A stretch of 64,000 nt of DNA from Streptomyces sp. NBC_00091 (GCF_026343185.1 NZ_JAPEMA010000001.1:3720001-3784000), one strand, 5' to 3'. Numbered from the stretch's first letter, positions 1 to 8,906 are shown. The notes: generated by a model not told the origin, from the sequence alone. Numbers and translations: made by a program.

Positions 1-201
1 GCACCGAGCCCCGAGCAGCTCGCCGCGATGCGCAAGCTGGGCGGCGTACTGCCCCTGCTGTCGTTCGGGACGCTGATCACGGCCGCCGTGGTGCCGCTGG
101 CCGCCGGGCTGTACCTGCTGACCACCACCGCCTGGTCCGTAGCCGAGCGGGCGTGGCTCCAGCGGCGGGCGGCCGGCGGAGCAGCGCGTTCCACCCTGTG
201 A
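1..201 (+). CDS. YidC/Oxa1-family membrane insertase, 3' end only
   Basis: The first 66 codons of the window are the C-terminal end of a gene whose start lies outside. The visible protein has a hydrophobic stretch (LPLLSFGTLITAAVVPLAAG, then LYLLTTTAWSVAERAW) and a basic tail, which is how the last transmembrane segment of YidC/Oxa1-type insertases looks (a TM followed by 'LYxxTTxxWxxxxR'). Such proteins insert other membrane proteins into the bilayer. Streptomycetes usually carry a second, shorter YidC-like copy and this fits it better than the housekeeping one, but too little is visible to be sure. It could be another polytopic membrane protein. Confidence 0.6.
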   Translation, partial: APSPEQLAAMRKLGGVLPLLSFGTLITAAVVPLAAGLYLLTTTAWSVAERAWLQRRAAGGAARSTL

Positions 202-213
202 ACAGGGTCTTGC

Positions 214-248
214 GGATTGGTCGGACATCTTGGAGGATCGACCAATCC
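214..248. promoter_or_regulatory. 10-bp perfect inverted repeat upstream of the FAH-family gene
   Basis: GGATTGGTCG at 214-223 is matched exactly by CGACCAATCC at 239-248, with a 15-nt spacer. It lies 77 bp before the hydrolase start codon and just after the preceding stop. The long spacer suits either a two-half-site operator or a weak stem-loop; there is no T-run, so a terminator is unlikely. Function is inferred only. Confidence 0.4.
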
Positions 249-324
249 TCCGATGGCCGCAACCCATCGGCCGGCCCCTGGGCATGCCCATGGGCCGACC
301 ACCCACGACCACGGGAGAATGCCC

Positions 325-1182
325 ATGAAGCTGCTGCGTGTCGGACCCGTCGGGTCGGAGCGCCCCGCGCTGCTCGACCAGGACGGGACCCTGCGGGACC
401 TGTCCGGCCTGATCACGGATGTGGACGGCGCCCTGCTGTCCGACGATTCCGTGCTGTCCCGGGTACGTGAGGCCGTGGCGGGCGGCGAGCTGCCGGTCCT
501 GGACGCGGAAGGGCTGCGGATCGGCTCGCCGGTCGGCCGGATCGGCAAGGTCGTGGGCATCGGGCTGAACTACTTCGGGCACGCGGCCGAGATCGGCGCG
601 GAGCCGCCGGCCGAGCCGATCCTGTTCCTGAAGGCCCCGGACACCGTCGTCGGCCCCGACGACACCGTGCTCATCCCGCGCGGCAGCGTGAAGACCGACT
701 GGGAGGCCGAGCTCGGCGTCGTCATCGGCAGCACCGCCCGCTACCTGGGCTCCGCCGAGGAGGGCCTCGCGCACGTCGGCGGCTACACGCTGGTCAACGA
801 CGTCTCGGAGCGCGAGTTCCAGATCGAGCGCGGCGGCACCTGGGACAAGGGCAAGAACTGCGAGACCTTCACCCCGCTCGGCCCCTGGCTGGTCACGGCC
901 GACGAGATCCCGGACCCGCAGGTCCTGGACGTCAGGCTGTGGGTCAACGGCGAGCTCAAGCAGGACGGCAACACCTCGGACCAGATCTTCCCGGTCGGCG
1001 AGGTCGTGCGGTACCTGAGCCAGTTCATGACCCTGTACCCCGGTGACGTCATCGTCACCGGCACCCCGGCGGGCGTGGCCATGGGCCAGCCGGAGCCGAA
1101 GCCGTACCTGCGGGCCGGTGATGTCGTCGAGGTGGAGATCGAGGGCCTCGGGCGGCAGCGCCAGGAGTTCAAGAGCGCGTAG
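325..1182 (+). CDS. Fumarylacetoacetate hydrolase (FAH) family protein
   Basis: A 285-residue protein with the FAH C-terminal catalytic fold starting near residue 70 (GRIGKVVGIGLNYFGHAAE). The divalent-metal ligands expected for the family are visible as E127 and E129 (DWEAELG) and D159 (VNDVSER), and the late GDVIVTGTPAGV motif is intact. Members hydrolyse or decarboxylate beta-dicarbonyl acids in aromatic, sugar or oxaloacetate metabolism; the substrate cannot be read from sequence. The start was set at ATG 325 because GGGAG at 313-317 is 7 nt upstream; ATG 319 is in frame but too close to it. The gene looks monocistronic and ends in a strong convergent terminator. Confidence 0.85.
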   Translation: MKLLRVGPVGSERPALLDQDGTLRDLSGLITDVDGALLSDDSVLSRVREAVAGGELPVLDAEGLRIGSPVGRIGKVVGIGLNYFGHAAEIGAEPPAEPILFLKAPDTVVGPDDTVLIPRGSVKTDWEAELGVVIGSTARYLGSAEEGLAHVGGYTLVNDVSEREFQIERGGTWDKGKNCETFTPLGPWLVTADEIPDPQVLDVRLWVNGELKQDGNTSDQIFPVGEVVRYLSQFMTLYPGDVIVTGTPAGVAMGQPEPKPYLRAGDVVEVEIEGLGRQRQEFKSA

Positions 1183-1209
1183 TCACCACATGTGTAGTCA
1201 CCACATATG

Positions 1210-1246
1210 AGGAGGGGCGGGCTGCCGCCGGCAGCCCGCCCCTCCT
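1210..1246. terminator. Bidirectional hairpin between convergent genes
   Basis: A perfect 16-bp stem (1210-1225 with 1231-1246) with a 5-nt loop lies between the convergent FAH gene and the ALF-repeat gene and can stop transcription from both sides. A 13-bp direct repeat, GTAGTCACCACAT at 1179-1191 and 1194-1206, spans the FAH stop codon just before it. Confidence 0.85.
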
Positions 1247-1263
1247 TGCGTTCGTGGCGGCGG

Positions 1264-2466
1264 TCAGCCCTCGGCCGAGGCGCGGCGGCGGCGGTTGGCG
1301 ACCACCAGGCCGGCGCCCGCGGCGAGCGCGGCGGCGCCGGTGCCCGCGATCCACACGTTCTCGGAACCGGCGCCCGTGCTGGCGAGCGGGCCGGAGGCGG
1401 AGGCGGAGCCGCCCGCCGGGGTCACGTTCGTGTTCCCGCCGGTGCCCTTGGCGGTGGCCGGCTGTGCAGCGGTGCCGCTGCCAGTGCCGGTGCTGCCGGT
1501 GCCGCCCTTGCCCGCGTCCGGCGTGCCGGTCTGCCCGCCGGTGCCCTGGTCCTTGGCGCGCGCCACGTGCTGGCCGGTCTTCAGGAACGCGGCGCGGTCC
1601 TCGGGCGTGCCCTTGAGGGCGGCGAGAGCGGCCTTCTTCAGCTCCGGGCCGGCCTTGTTGACGATCTTCGAGATCAGGACCTCGTTGTCGACGTCGCGCA
1701 GCACGTGCTGCTCGGTCTTGACGAACGCGCGCAGCTGCGCGGGGGTCGGGTTGCCTTCGAGGAGCTTGACGATCCCCTCCTTCAGGCCCGGCCCGGCGTC
1801 CTTCAGCATGCCGAGCAGCGCGACCCGGTCGTCCTCGGCGCGGACCTTGTGCTGGCCGTTCGCGACGAACTCCCGGATCTGCTCGCGCGTGCCGTGGCTC
1901 ATGAGGTCGTTGACGGCCTGGGTGATGCCCCTGCCGGCCCCGGCCAGCATGCGCATCATCTCGACGCGGTCGTCCTGGAGGCGGGCGGCGTGCTGCCCGT
2001 TGTTCAGGAACTCGGTGATCGACTCGCGGGTGTTCGTACGGAGGGCCTCGCGGGCGGCCTCGCGTACGCCCTTGCCGCCCGCTTCGGCGATCTGGGCGAC
2101 CCGCACCCGGTCGTCCTGGAGCTGCTCCTGCGCCCACTCGACCTCGAGGAAGCGCCGCATGTCCTCGGCCTTCCCGTTGAGGGCCTTCTGGGCCGCCTCG
2201 CGTACGCCGCGTCCGCTCGCCGGGTTCGCCAGGATCCTCTGGATCTCGGCCCGGTCCTTCGCCGCCTGGGGGTCCTCGGCGGGCGTCTGCGCCGCGGGCT
2301 GCCCCTGCGCGCCCTGGTCGGGCGCGGTCGGCGACGACGGGGTGGACGGCCCCGACGCCGACGAGGTGTCAGCGGCGAAGGCGGGCGAGGAGAGCAGGAC
2401 GGCCGGGGCTATCGCGGCGGTGGCCACGACTGACGCGATCCGGGGCAGCTTCACAGGGGTTTCCAT
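1264..2466 (-). CDS. Secreted ALF-repeat protein with LAXTG sortase anchor
   Basis: A 400-residue surface protein. A signal peptide (residues 1-31, ending SSPAFA-A) is followed by a Ser/Pro/Gln-rich linker, then about seven repeated helical units containing 'GxxVREAAxxALxG/T..(E)xxxFLxxxQ...' separated by QDDRV/AEDDRV; this is the ALF (short alanine-leucine-phenylalanine-rich) repeat pattern. A Gly/Thr-rich stalk leads to LASTG, a hydrophobic segment and RRRR, the class E sortase sorting signal of Streptomyces. It is therefore probably attached covalently to peptidoglycan. ALF repeats are of unknown role, likely protein binding. The C-terminal gene end abuts a convergent terminator. Confidence 0.85.
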   Translation of the reverse strand: METPVKLPRIASVVATAAIAPAVLLSSPAFAADTSSASGPSTPSSPTAPDQGAQGQPAAQTPAEDPQAAKDRAEIQRILANPASGRGVREAAQKALNGKAEDMRRFLEVEWAQEQLQDDRVRVAQIAEAGGKGVREAAREALRTNTRESITEFLNNGQHAARLQDDRVEMMRMLAGAGRGITQAVNDLMSHGTREQIREFVANGQHKVRAEDDRVALLGMLKDAGPGLKEGIVKLLEGNPTPAQLRAFVKTEQHVLRDVDNEVLISKIVNKAGPELKKAALAALKGTPEDRAAFLKTGQHVARAKDQGTGGQTGTPDAGKGGTGSTGTGSGTAAQPATAKGTGGNTNVTPAGGSASASGPLASTGAGSENVWIAGTGAAALAAGAGLVVANRRRRASAEG

Positions 2467-2547
2467 TCGTCACATGGGTGATGATCAGCAGCTCGCCAGG
2501 ATAGATCGTTTATCGATTCCAAAGCATCGATTTTGCGACAAGCCGGT

Positions 2548-3663
2548 TCACAGGTCGACGATCACGCCATGGAGGGAGGAATTCCGCGCCGCCTCCAGCA
2601 CCGCCAGGCAGCGCGCCGCCTCCTCGGCCGTCACCGGCGCCGGGCCGCCCGTACGCAGGGCCGCCGCGACCGCCGCGTAGTACGCGGGGTAGTCGCCGTG
2701 CGCGGTCGGGACCGGGATCCCGCCGCCGGTCAGCGGGGACTCGCCGGAGCCGAGCCGGCCCCACAGGTGCGGCGGCTCCTCGCCCCACAGCGTGCCCTCG
2801 TCGCCGCCCGGCCGCAGGCCCTCGCGCAGGGCGGCCTCCTGGGGGTCCAGGCCGTACTTCACGTAGCCCGCCCGGGAGCCGAGGACGCGGAAGCGCGGGC
2901 CGAGCTGGGCGGTGGTCGCGCTGACGTAGAGGTGCGAGCGGACCCCGTTCGCGTGCGTGATCGCGATGAAGGTGTCGTCGTCGGCCTCGGCGCCAGGGCG
3001 GCGCACGTCGGTCTCCGCGTAGACCCGTACCGCCGGGCCGAACAGCACCAGCGCCTGGTCCACGACGTGGCTGCCGAGGTCGTACAGCAGGCCGCCGATC
3101 TCCTCCGGGGCTCCGCTCTCGCGCCAGCCGCCCTTGAGCTGCGGGCGCCAGCGCTCGAAGCGGGACTCGAAGCGCTGGACCTCGCCGAGCTCGCCCTCCG
3201 CGAGGAGCCGGCGCAGGGTGAGGAAGTCGTTGTCCCAGCGGCGGTTCTGGAAGACGGACAGGAAGGTGCCGGTGCGCTCCGCGAGGGCCGCGAGTCCGTG
3301 GGCCTCGGCGGCGGTGGCGGCGAGCGGCTTGTCCACGACCACGGGGATGCCGGCGGTGAGGGCGGTCGTGGCCAGCGGGACGTGGGTCTTGTTGGGGGAG
3401 GCGACGACGACCAGGTCCGGGGCGTCCGGCCGCTCCCACAGCTCGTCGGCGGAGGCGGCGATCCGGACGTCCGGGTAGGCCTCGCGGGCCTGCGCCTGGC
3501 GGCCGGGGTCGGAGGTGACGACCGTGTCGAGGCGGAGGCCTTCGGTCGCGGACACGAGGGGGGCGTGGAAGACGGAGCCGGCGAGTCCGTAGCCGATGAG
3601 CGCGACGCGCAGGGGAGCGGCCGAGGGGGAGGACGCGGGGGAGGGCGTGGGGGAGGCGTTCAT
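2548..3663 (-). CDS. Gfo/Idh/MocA-family oxidoreductase
   Basis: A 371-residue NAD(P)-dependent dehydrogenase. The N-terminal Rossmann motif is VALIGYGLAG near residue 20; the family's cofactor loop appears as VVVDKPLA (DKP in place of the commoner EKP), and the second half carries the typical GGLLYDLGSHVVDQAL substrate-domain helix with catalytic-type His. Such enzymes oxidise or reduce sugars, inositols and sugar acids. The start ATG 3663 gives a short Ser/Pro-rich leader. It is transcribed divergently from a ROK-family protein 55 bp away, so sugar-responsive regulation by that neighbour is plausible. The substrate is unknown. Confidence 0.85.
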   Translation of the reverse strand: MNASPTPSPASSPSAAPLRVALIGYGLAGSVFHAPLVSATEGLRLDTVVTSDPGRQAQAREAYPDVRIAASADELWERPDAPDLVVVASPNKTHVPLATTALTAGIPVVVDKPLAATAAEAHGLAALAERTGTFLSVFQNRRWDNDFLTLRRLLAEGELGEVQRFESRFERWRPQLKGGWRESGAPEEIGGLLYDLGSHVVDQALVLFGPAVRVYAETDVRRPGAEADDDTFIAITHANGVRSHLYVSATTAQLGPRFRVLGSRAGYVKYGLDPQEAALREGLRPGGDEGTLWGEEPPHLWGRLGSGESPLTGGGIPVPTAHGDYPAYYAAVAAALRTGGPAPVTAEEAARCLAVLEAARNSSLHGVIVDL

Positions 3664-3676
3664 GGGACCACTTTGG

Positions 3677-3698
3677 CAACAGCGTTGCGTAAGTGCAA
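3677..3698. promoter_or_regulatory. Overlapping palindromes between oxidoreductase and ROK gene
   Basis: In the 55-bp divergent gap, CAAC-AGC-GTTG (3677-3687) overlaps TTGC-GTAAGT-GCAA (3685-3698). The arrangement fits an autoregulatory operator for the adjacent ROK regulator controlling both genes. Inference from symmetry and position only. Confidence 0.4.
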
Positions 3699-3718
3699 GG
3701 AGGGTGGACAATGGGCGG

Positions 3719-4840
3719 GTGAACAGGGGCAACAGGGGCAACGGGGACGGCGGGGACGGCGGGGACGGCGGCGGCCGGGGTGGGGTGAACCTGCCGGCGC
3801 TGCGCGGGCACAACGAGGCGCTGCTGCTCGACCTGCTGCGTGCGGCCGGGGCGCCGGGGCTGGGCCGCGCGGAGCTGGCCGGCCGTACGGGCCTCACCCC
3901 GCAGGCCGTCAGCAAGATCACCGCCCGGCTCGCCGCGGAGGGCCTGGTGGCCGAGGCCGGGCGCGGCGCCTCCACCGGCGGCAAGCCGCGCACCCTGCTG
4001 CGGCTGGTGCCCGACGCCCGCCACGCGGTGGGGGTGCACCTGGACCGCGACGAGCTGAGGGCCGTACGGGTCGACCTCGCGGGCGGCGTCGTCGCGCGGT
4101 GGAGCGGGCCGCTGGACTTCGGGGCCGGCCCGGAGCCGGTGGTGGACGCGGTCGTACGGGCGGTCGTGCGGGTTTCCGGCGAGCCGGGGGCGGCGCCGCC
4201 GCTGCTCGGGGTGGGGGTCGCCGCGCCGGGCCCGCTGGACTGGCGGAGCGGGGTGCTGGGGCGGGTGACGGGGTACCCGGACTGGGCGGGGTACCCGTTG
4301 CGGGAGGTGCTGGCGGGGCGGCTGGGGTTGCCCGTGGCGCTGGACAAGGACACCAACGCCGGTGTCCTCGCGGGGGCTCCGGGCGGGCCGGGCTCGGGTA
4401 CCTCCGTGTACCTGCACGTGGGGACCGGGCTCGGGGCGGGGCTGCGGCTGGACGGGGTGGTGCACCGGGGCGCGCGCTCGGCGGCGGGGGAGTTCGGCCA
4501 CCAGGTGCTGCTGCTGGACGGCCCGTCGTGCCGGTGCGGGGGGCGGGGCTGCCTGGAGGTGCTCTGCCTCGCGGCGGTGGCCCGGGGGGACCTGGCGGAG
4601 GCGGCGCGGATCCTGGGGGAGGGCGCGGCGAACCTGGTCGCGCTGCTGGACGTGGACCGGGTGCTGCTGGGGGGCCGGGTGGTGGACGCGGAGCCGGAGG
4701 TGTTCGTGGACGGGGTCCGGGCGGTGCTGGCGGGGCGGAGCCTCGGCCTGGCCGGGGCCCCGCCGGTCGCCCGCGCGGCGGCGGGAGTGGCGGAGGGGGC
4801 GGCGGCGTTGCTCCGGGGGCGGGTGTTCGGGTGGTCGTAG
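3719..4840 (+). CDS. ROK-family transcriptional regulator
   Basis: About 373 residues: a Gly/Asn/Asp-rich start, a winged helix-turn-helix (roughly residues 20-85, including GLTPQAVSKITARLAAEGLV), then an ROK sugar-kinase-like domain with GVGVAAPGPLDW, the DKDTNAGVLAG loop, VYLHVGTGLGAGL and the ROK zinc motif CxCGxxGCLE (CRCGGRGCLEV). DNA-binding ROK proteins (NagC/XylR type) respond to sugars or phosphosugars. The start is uncertain: AAGGAGG at 3697-3703 sits 15 nt before GTG 3719 and directly against GTG 3704, both in frame. The gene probably regulates the divergent oxidoreductase. An Asn/Gly/Asp low-complexity run occupies the N-terminus. Confidence 0.8.
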   Translation: MNRGNRGNGDGGDGGDGGGRGGVNLPALRGHNEALLLDLLRAAGAPGLGRAELAGRTGLTPQAVSKITARLAAEGLVAEAGRGASTGGKPRTLLRLVPDARHAVGVHLDRDELRAVRVDLAGGVVARWSGPLDFGAGPEPVVDAVVRAVVRVSGEPGAAPPLLGVGVAAPGPLDWRSGVLGRVTGYPDWAGYPLREVLAGRLGLPVALDKDTNAGVLAGAPGGPGSGTSVYLHVGTGLGAGLRLDGVVHRGARSAAGEFGHQVLLLDGPSCRCGGRGCLEVLCLAAVARGDLAEAARILGEGAANLVALLDVDRVLLGGRVVDAEPEVFVDGVRAVLAGRSLGLAGAPPVARAAAGVAEGAAALLRGRVFGWS

Positions 4841-5332
4841 CCCTGGCCCTGGCCGGGCGGGGTGCGGGTAGGGCGGGGCCCCGGGCTCGGGGATCGGTGC
4901 GGCGCCGTTGCGCGAGCGGCCCCGGGCTGCGCCCGGGCTTCCTGGGGCTCCGCCCCAGACCCCGCGCCTCAAGCGCCGGCGAGGCTGAATCTGCAGGCGA
5001 GGGCTAGTTGGTTCGGCGGCGGCGCCGTTGCCGGGGGCCAGCCCCCGGACCCCCGCGCCTCAAACGCCGGCGGGGCTGGTTTTGGCTGGCGGGGCTGGGT
5101 TGGTTCGGCGGGGCTGGATTTGGCCGGCGGGGCTGGGTGGGGCTGGAGGGGCTGGCGGAGGGGAGGCCGGCCGGGCTGGGTTGGCCGTCTCGGCCGTTTG
5201 GGGGTAAAGCGGGAGGACTTGGGCGTGGGGTGGGGAACGGGTCGCGCGCGCGTGACAAGGTGCGGACAGGGCCGGGGTGATTGTCGCCTCGTCCGATCAT
5301 CGTTTCCGTCCGGCGAGCAGCGAAGGTCATCC
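4841..5332. repeat. 490-bp non-coding gap rich in palindromic and degenerate tandem repeats
   Basis: No credible gene is present. Short palindromes occur in series (4921-4937, 4942-4958, and a stem around 5031-5049). The string GCGCCTCAAGCGCCGGCGAGG near 4964 recurs as GCGCCTCAAACGCCGGCGGGG near 5055, a dispersed intergenic element type often seen in Streptomyces. From about 5066 to 5160 a degenerate 22-24 bp unit containing GGCGGGGCTGG and a T-rich spacer repeats about four times. Promoter elements for the next gene must lie after about 5200. Confidence 0.6.
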
Positions 5333-6067
5333 ATGCGACTGCGCAACGCCCTTGCCCTCACCGCCCTCCTCCTCGCCCTCACCGCGCCCACCGCCACCGC
5401 CGACATCGGCACCGGCGGCGGCGCCCGCCCCGCGCCCGCGCTGCCCTCCCGCGCGCACGCCACCTGCGGGGACGGCAAGGGCACCGCGTTCCCCATCGGG
5501 GCGCGGATCCGGGGCGGGCCGGCGGTCTACCGGGCCGGCGGCGGGCCGCAGACCTGGCTGCTGGACCTGACGAACACCACCAGCGGCGCCTGCACCGCCA
5601 TCCACCCCGTGGTCGTGTTCACCGACGCCGCCCAGGCCCTGCGCCCCGCCCACTTCCGGATGGAGTTCGAGGCCCCCGGCGGGCCCTACCCCGTCACCCT
5701 GGAGTGCACCGACCGCGACGAGATCATCGCCGTGTTCGACGGCGGGAACAGGTTCTCCGGCTTCTCCGTGCCGGCCGGCGGCTCCGCCACCGTCAAGGTC
5801 CAGCTCGCCTTCGCCCCCGACGCCCCCCTCGGCGAGGTCGTCGCCGACGCCGCGCTGGTCCAGCGCAAGGCCGACGACGGCGAGTGGGTCGGCGAGGCCG
5901 GCGGGTACCGGTTCTCCCTGGAGGGGCCGCAGGACCCCGCCGAGGCGGGTTCGCTCGCGCACACCGGCCCCCGGGAGTGGGTCTACGGCGCCGGAGCCGT
6001 CGCCGCCCTGGCCGCCGGGGGCGGGCTGCTGCTCGGGGCCCGACGCCTGCGGGCCGGCTCCGCGTAG
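5333..6067 (+). CDS. Secreted protein with LAXTG sortase anchor, function unknown
   Basis: A 244-residue exported protein: signal peptide ending around TATADIG (residue 24), a folded region of about 160 residues with two cysteine-containing beta-rich segments (HATCGDGKGTAF, SGACTAIHP, VTLECTDRD), then LAHTG (around residue 213), a 20-residue hydrophobic segment and a short basic tail. LAXTG plus TM plus RR is the class E sortase signal, so it should be covalently wall-anchored. The body is not recognised; NTTSGACTAIHPVVVFTD resembles choice-of-anchor beta sandwich domains common in actinobacterial surface proteins. Start ATG 5333 has a weak AAGG upstream. Confidence 0.75.
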   Translation: MRLRNALALTALLLALTAPTATADIGTGGGARPAPALPSRAHATCGDGKGTAFPIGARIRGGPAVYRAGGGPQTWLLDLTNTTSGACTAIHPVVVFTDAAQALRPAHFRMEFEAPGGPYPVTLECTDRDEIIAVFDGGNRFSGFSVPAGGSATVKVQLAFAPDAPLGEVVADAALVQRKADDGEWVGEAGGYRFSLEGPQDPAEAGSLAHTGPREWVYGAGAVAALAAGGGLLLGARRLRAGSA

Positions 6068-6172
6068 CCGCCGGTACGCCGCGCAGCCGCCGCCACACCG
6101 CGCAGCTACCGCCGCCCCGCTCCCGCACCGCCGCGCGTCTCCCCGTACACCCGCCCCGCGTACAGTCCGAGC

Positions 6173-6943
6173 GTGGAAGATCAGAACCAGCGCCCGGCCC
6201 ACCGCCCCGGCGCCCCCGTCCGCTCCGGCATCCCCGAGCACGGCCGCATCCCCAAGTACTACGCCGTCAAGGCCCGCATCGCCGACCTCCTCGACGAGCT
6301 CGGCGAAGGCGGCCTCCTCCCCACCGAGCGCGACCTCGCCGAGCGGTACGAGGTGTCCCGCGAGACCGTACGCCAGGCCCTGCGCGAGCTGCTGCTGGAA
6401 GGCCGGGTGCGCCGCTCCGGACGCGGCACCGTGGTGGCCGGACCCAAGCTGGAGCAGCCCCTCTCCCTCGCCAGCTACACCGAGGGGGTGCGCCGCCAGG
6501 GCCGCCGCCCCGGCCGCAACCTCATCGGCCTGGAGCAGTTCCCCTGCCCGCCCGAACTCGCCATCGGCATCGGCGCGGAGGCCGGTGAGCCCGTCTGGCA
6601 CCTGGAGCGGGTCCTGCTCGCCGACGACGAGCGCGTCGGGCTGGAGAGCACGTACATCCGCGTGGCCCGCGCCCCCCGCCTCGACATCGATTTCCAGCCG
6701 GACTCCTCCTTCTACGGCTACCTCCACGACAGCCTCGGCATCTCCTTCGGCGACGCCGACGAGAAGCTGGAGACGGTCCTCGCCACACCCCGCGAGGCCC
6801 TGCTGATCGGCACCCCGCCCGCGCTCCCGATGCTGCTCATCCACCGCTTCTCCCGGGACCGCGACGGCCGGCCGCTGGAGCGGGTGCGTTCGCTCTACCG
6901 TGGCGACCGGTTCAGCTTCACGACCCGCCTGCGGCCCGAATAG
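6173..6943 (+). CDS. GntR/HutC-family regulator, PhnF-like
   Basis: A 256-residue regulator starting at GTG 6173. Residues about 30-95 form the GntR winged helix (LLPTERDLAERYEVSRETVRQALRELLLEGRVRRSGRGT), and residues about 105-250 a UTRA effector domain (LERVLLADDERVGLESTYI...). The HutC subfamily includes DasR (GlcNAc-6-P) and PhnF (phosphonate/phosphate). It directly precedes an aminophosphonate uptake operon, and two transcription units there share a motif close to the TGGTCTAGACCA-type sites bound by this subfamily, so a role as repressor of that operon, sensing a phosphonate or its metabolite, is inferred. It is probably transcribed alone or read through into the operon. Confidence 0.85.
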   Translation: MEDQNQRPAHRPGAPVRSGIPEHGRIPKYYAVKARIADLLDELGEGGLLPTERDLAERYEVSRETVRQALRELLLEGRVRRSGRGTVVAGPKLEQPLSLASYTEGVRRQGRRPGRNLIGLEQFPCPPELAIGIGAEAGEPVWHLERVLLADDERVGLESTYIRVARAPRLDIDFQPDSSFYGYLHDSLGISFGDADEKLETVLATPREALLIGTPPALPMLLIHRFSRDRDGRPLERVRSLYRGDRFSFTTRLRPE

Positions 6944-6999
6944 TCCCCGCGGAGTCACCACAGAAACCGTAAGTCGGACCAATCGATATCACGGAACGG

Positions 7000-7015
7000 T
7001 AACGGGTCTAGTCCA
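7000..7015 (+). promoter_or_regulatory. Candidate operator of the phosphonate operon (copy 1)
   Basis: TAACGGGTCTAGTCCA lies 66 bp before the FAD oxidoreductase start. Its core GGGTCTAGTCCA (7004-7015) is a degenerate TGGTCTAGACCA, and its first ten bases recur exactly at 13010-13019 before the phosphodiesterase gene. Best explained as the binding site of the adjacent HutC-type regulator. Confidence 0.55.
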
Positions 7016-7081
7016 AGCGTCGAGGGTTGTTCACCGCCCCGTCGCCCCCGCGCTCCCCCCGGGTCACGGACCGCCCCGACC

Positions 7082-8212
7082 GTGGACGACGTGAGAGTCA
7101 TAGTCGTCGGAGGCGGCGTGGTCGGCACCATGCACGCCTGGCAAGCAGTCCAACGCGGCCACGAGGTCGTCCAGATCGAGCGCGAGGCCGAGGCGCGCGG
7201 CGCCTCGCTGCGCAATTTCGGCCAGATCTGGGTCAGCGGCCGGGCCGGGGGCGAGGAGCTCGACACCGCCCTGCGGGCCCGCGAGCTCTGGGAGCGGATC
7301 GGCGCGGAGGTGCCCGGCCTGGGCTTCCGCGCCATCGGCTCCCTCACCCCCGTACGCAACGCCCGCGAGCACGCGGTCGCCGAGGCGGCAGTCGCCCGCC
7401 CCGACGCCGCCGCCCGCGGCTACAAGCTGATCACCGCCGCCGAGGCGCGGGAGATCAACCCGGCCCTGCGCGGCGCCTTCGAGGCCGCCCTGTGGTGCGA
7501 GCGGGACGCGGCCGTCGAACCGCGCACCGCGCAGCTGCACCTCCGCGAGGCCCTGAAGGCCTCCGGCCGCTACACCTTCGTCCCCGGCCGGGAGGTCCGC
7601 GACCTGGCGGGCCCCGGCGCGGTCCGCGACGACCACGGCGACGTCCACCGCGGCGACGCCGTCGTCCTCGCCACCGGCGCCTGGCTGTCCGGCCTGGTCC
7701 GCGAACTCGCCCCCGAACTGCCCGTGCGCCGCGTCCGCCTCCAGATGATGCAGACCGCCCCGCTCGGCGAGCCGCTCACCACCTCCGTCGCGGACGCCGA
7801 CAGCTTCCGCTACTACCCGGCGTACAAGAGCGAGGCCCTCGACGAGCTCAACGCCGCCCAGGCCCAGTCGCCCGTCGCCGCCGCGCACAAGATGCAGCTG
7901 CTGATGGTCCAGCGCCTGGACGGCGGCCTGACCATCGGCGACACCCACGAGTACGAGCACCCGTTCGCGTTCGACACCCTCGAGGACCCCTACGAGCACC
8001 TCACCGAGGTCGTCGAGTCCTTCCTGGGCCGCCCCCTGCCGAAGATCAGGCACCGTTGGGCGGGCGTGTACGCGCAGTGCACCGACACCACCCGCGTCGT
8101 CCACCGCCAGCAGGTGGCCGACGGCGTCTGGCTGGTGACCGGACCCGGCGGCCGCGGCATGACCTGCTCGCCCGCCATAGCCGAGACCACCGCGAACGAA
8201 CTGGGCTGGTGA
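7082..8212 (+). CDS. FAD-dependent oxidoreductase of aminophosphonate type (TIGR03364-like)
   Basis: A 376-residue DAO-family flavoprotein: the FAD-binding VIVVGGGVVGTMHAW near residues 6-20, LRNFGQIWVSG typical of this clade, and a C-terminal GGRGMTCSPAIAE FAD motif. It resembles glycine/sarcosine oxidases but belongs with the clade found beside phosphonatase-like hydrolases, proposed to oxidatively deaminate 2-aminoethylphosphonate or N-methyl or hydroxy derivatives to the aldehyde. It heads a tightly packed operon with a PhnX-like hydrolase and a phosphonate ABC transporter, and no PhnW aminotransferase is present, so it probably performs the deamination step. Start GTG 7082 has no strong ribosome site. 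Confidence 0.8.
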   Translation: MDDVRVIVVGGGVVGTMHAWQAVQRGHEVVQIEREAEARGASLRNFGQIWVSGRAGGEELDTALRARELWERIGAEVPGLGFRAIGSLTPVRNAREHAVAEAAVARPDAAARGYKLITAAEAREINPALRGAFEAALWCERDAAVEPRTAQLHLREALKASGRYTFVPGREVRDLAGPGAVRDDHGDVHRGDAVVLATGAWLSGLVRELAPELPVRRVRLQMMQTAPLGEPLTTSVADADSFRYYPAYKSEALDELNAAQAQSPVAAAHKMQLLMVQRLDGGLTIGDTHEYEHPFAFDTLEDPYEHLTEVVESFLGRPLPKIRHRWAGVYAQCTDTTRVVHRQQVADGVWLVTGPGGRGMTCSPAIAETTANELGW

Positions 8213-8217
8213 GCCGA

Positions 8218-8906
8218 ATGACCGACACGCACCCCAAGCTGATCGTCCTCGACATGGCCGGAACGACCGTCGCCGACGGCGGCCTCGTCGAGCGCGCCTT
8301 CGAACGCGCCGCCGAGCGCCTCGGCGTCGAACCGGGCAGCGCCGACCACGCCGCCAAGCTCCAGTACGTACGCGACACCATGGGCGAGTCGAAGATCTCC
8401 GTCTTCCGCCACCTCTTCGGCACGGAGGAGCTCGCCCAGCGCGCCAACTCCGCCTTCGAGGAGGCGTACGGGGAACTCGTCGACGGCGGCCTCATAGCCC
8501 CGATCCCCGGCGCCCGCGCCACCATCGAGCAGCTCCGCGCCGACGGCCGCACCGTCGCCCTGACCACCGGCTTCGCCCGCGTCACCCAGGACGCCATCCT
8601 CGCCGCCCTCGGCTGGCAGGACCTGGCCGACCTCACCCTCTGCCCGGCCGACGCCGGCGGCCGCGGCCGCCCCTACCCGGACATGGTCCTGACCGCCTTC
8701 CTGCGCACCGGCGCCGTGGCCGACGTGACCGACCTCGTGGTCGCCGGCGACACGGCGTACGACATGCTCAGCGGCCGCCGCGCCGGCGCCGGCATCGTGG
8801 CGGGCGTCCTCACCGGCGCCCACGACCGCGCCGCCCTGACGGAGCACGGCGCGACCCACGTCCTCGGCTCCATCACCGAACTCCCGCAGCTGCTCGCGGA
8901 GTCGGC

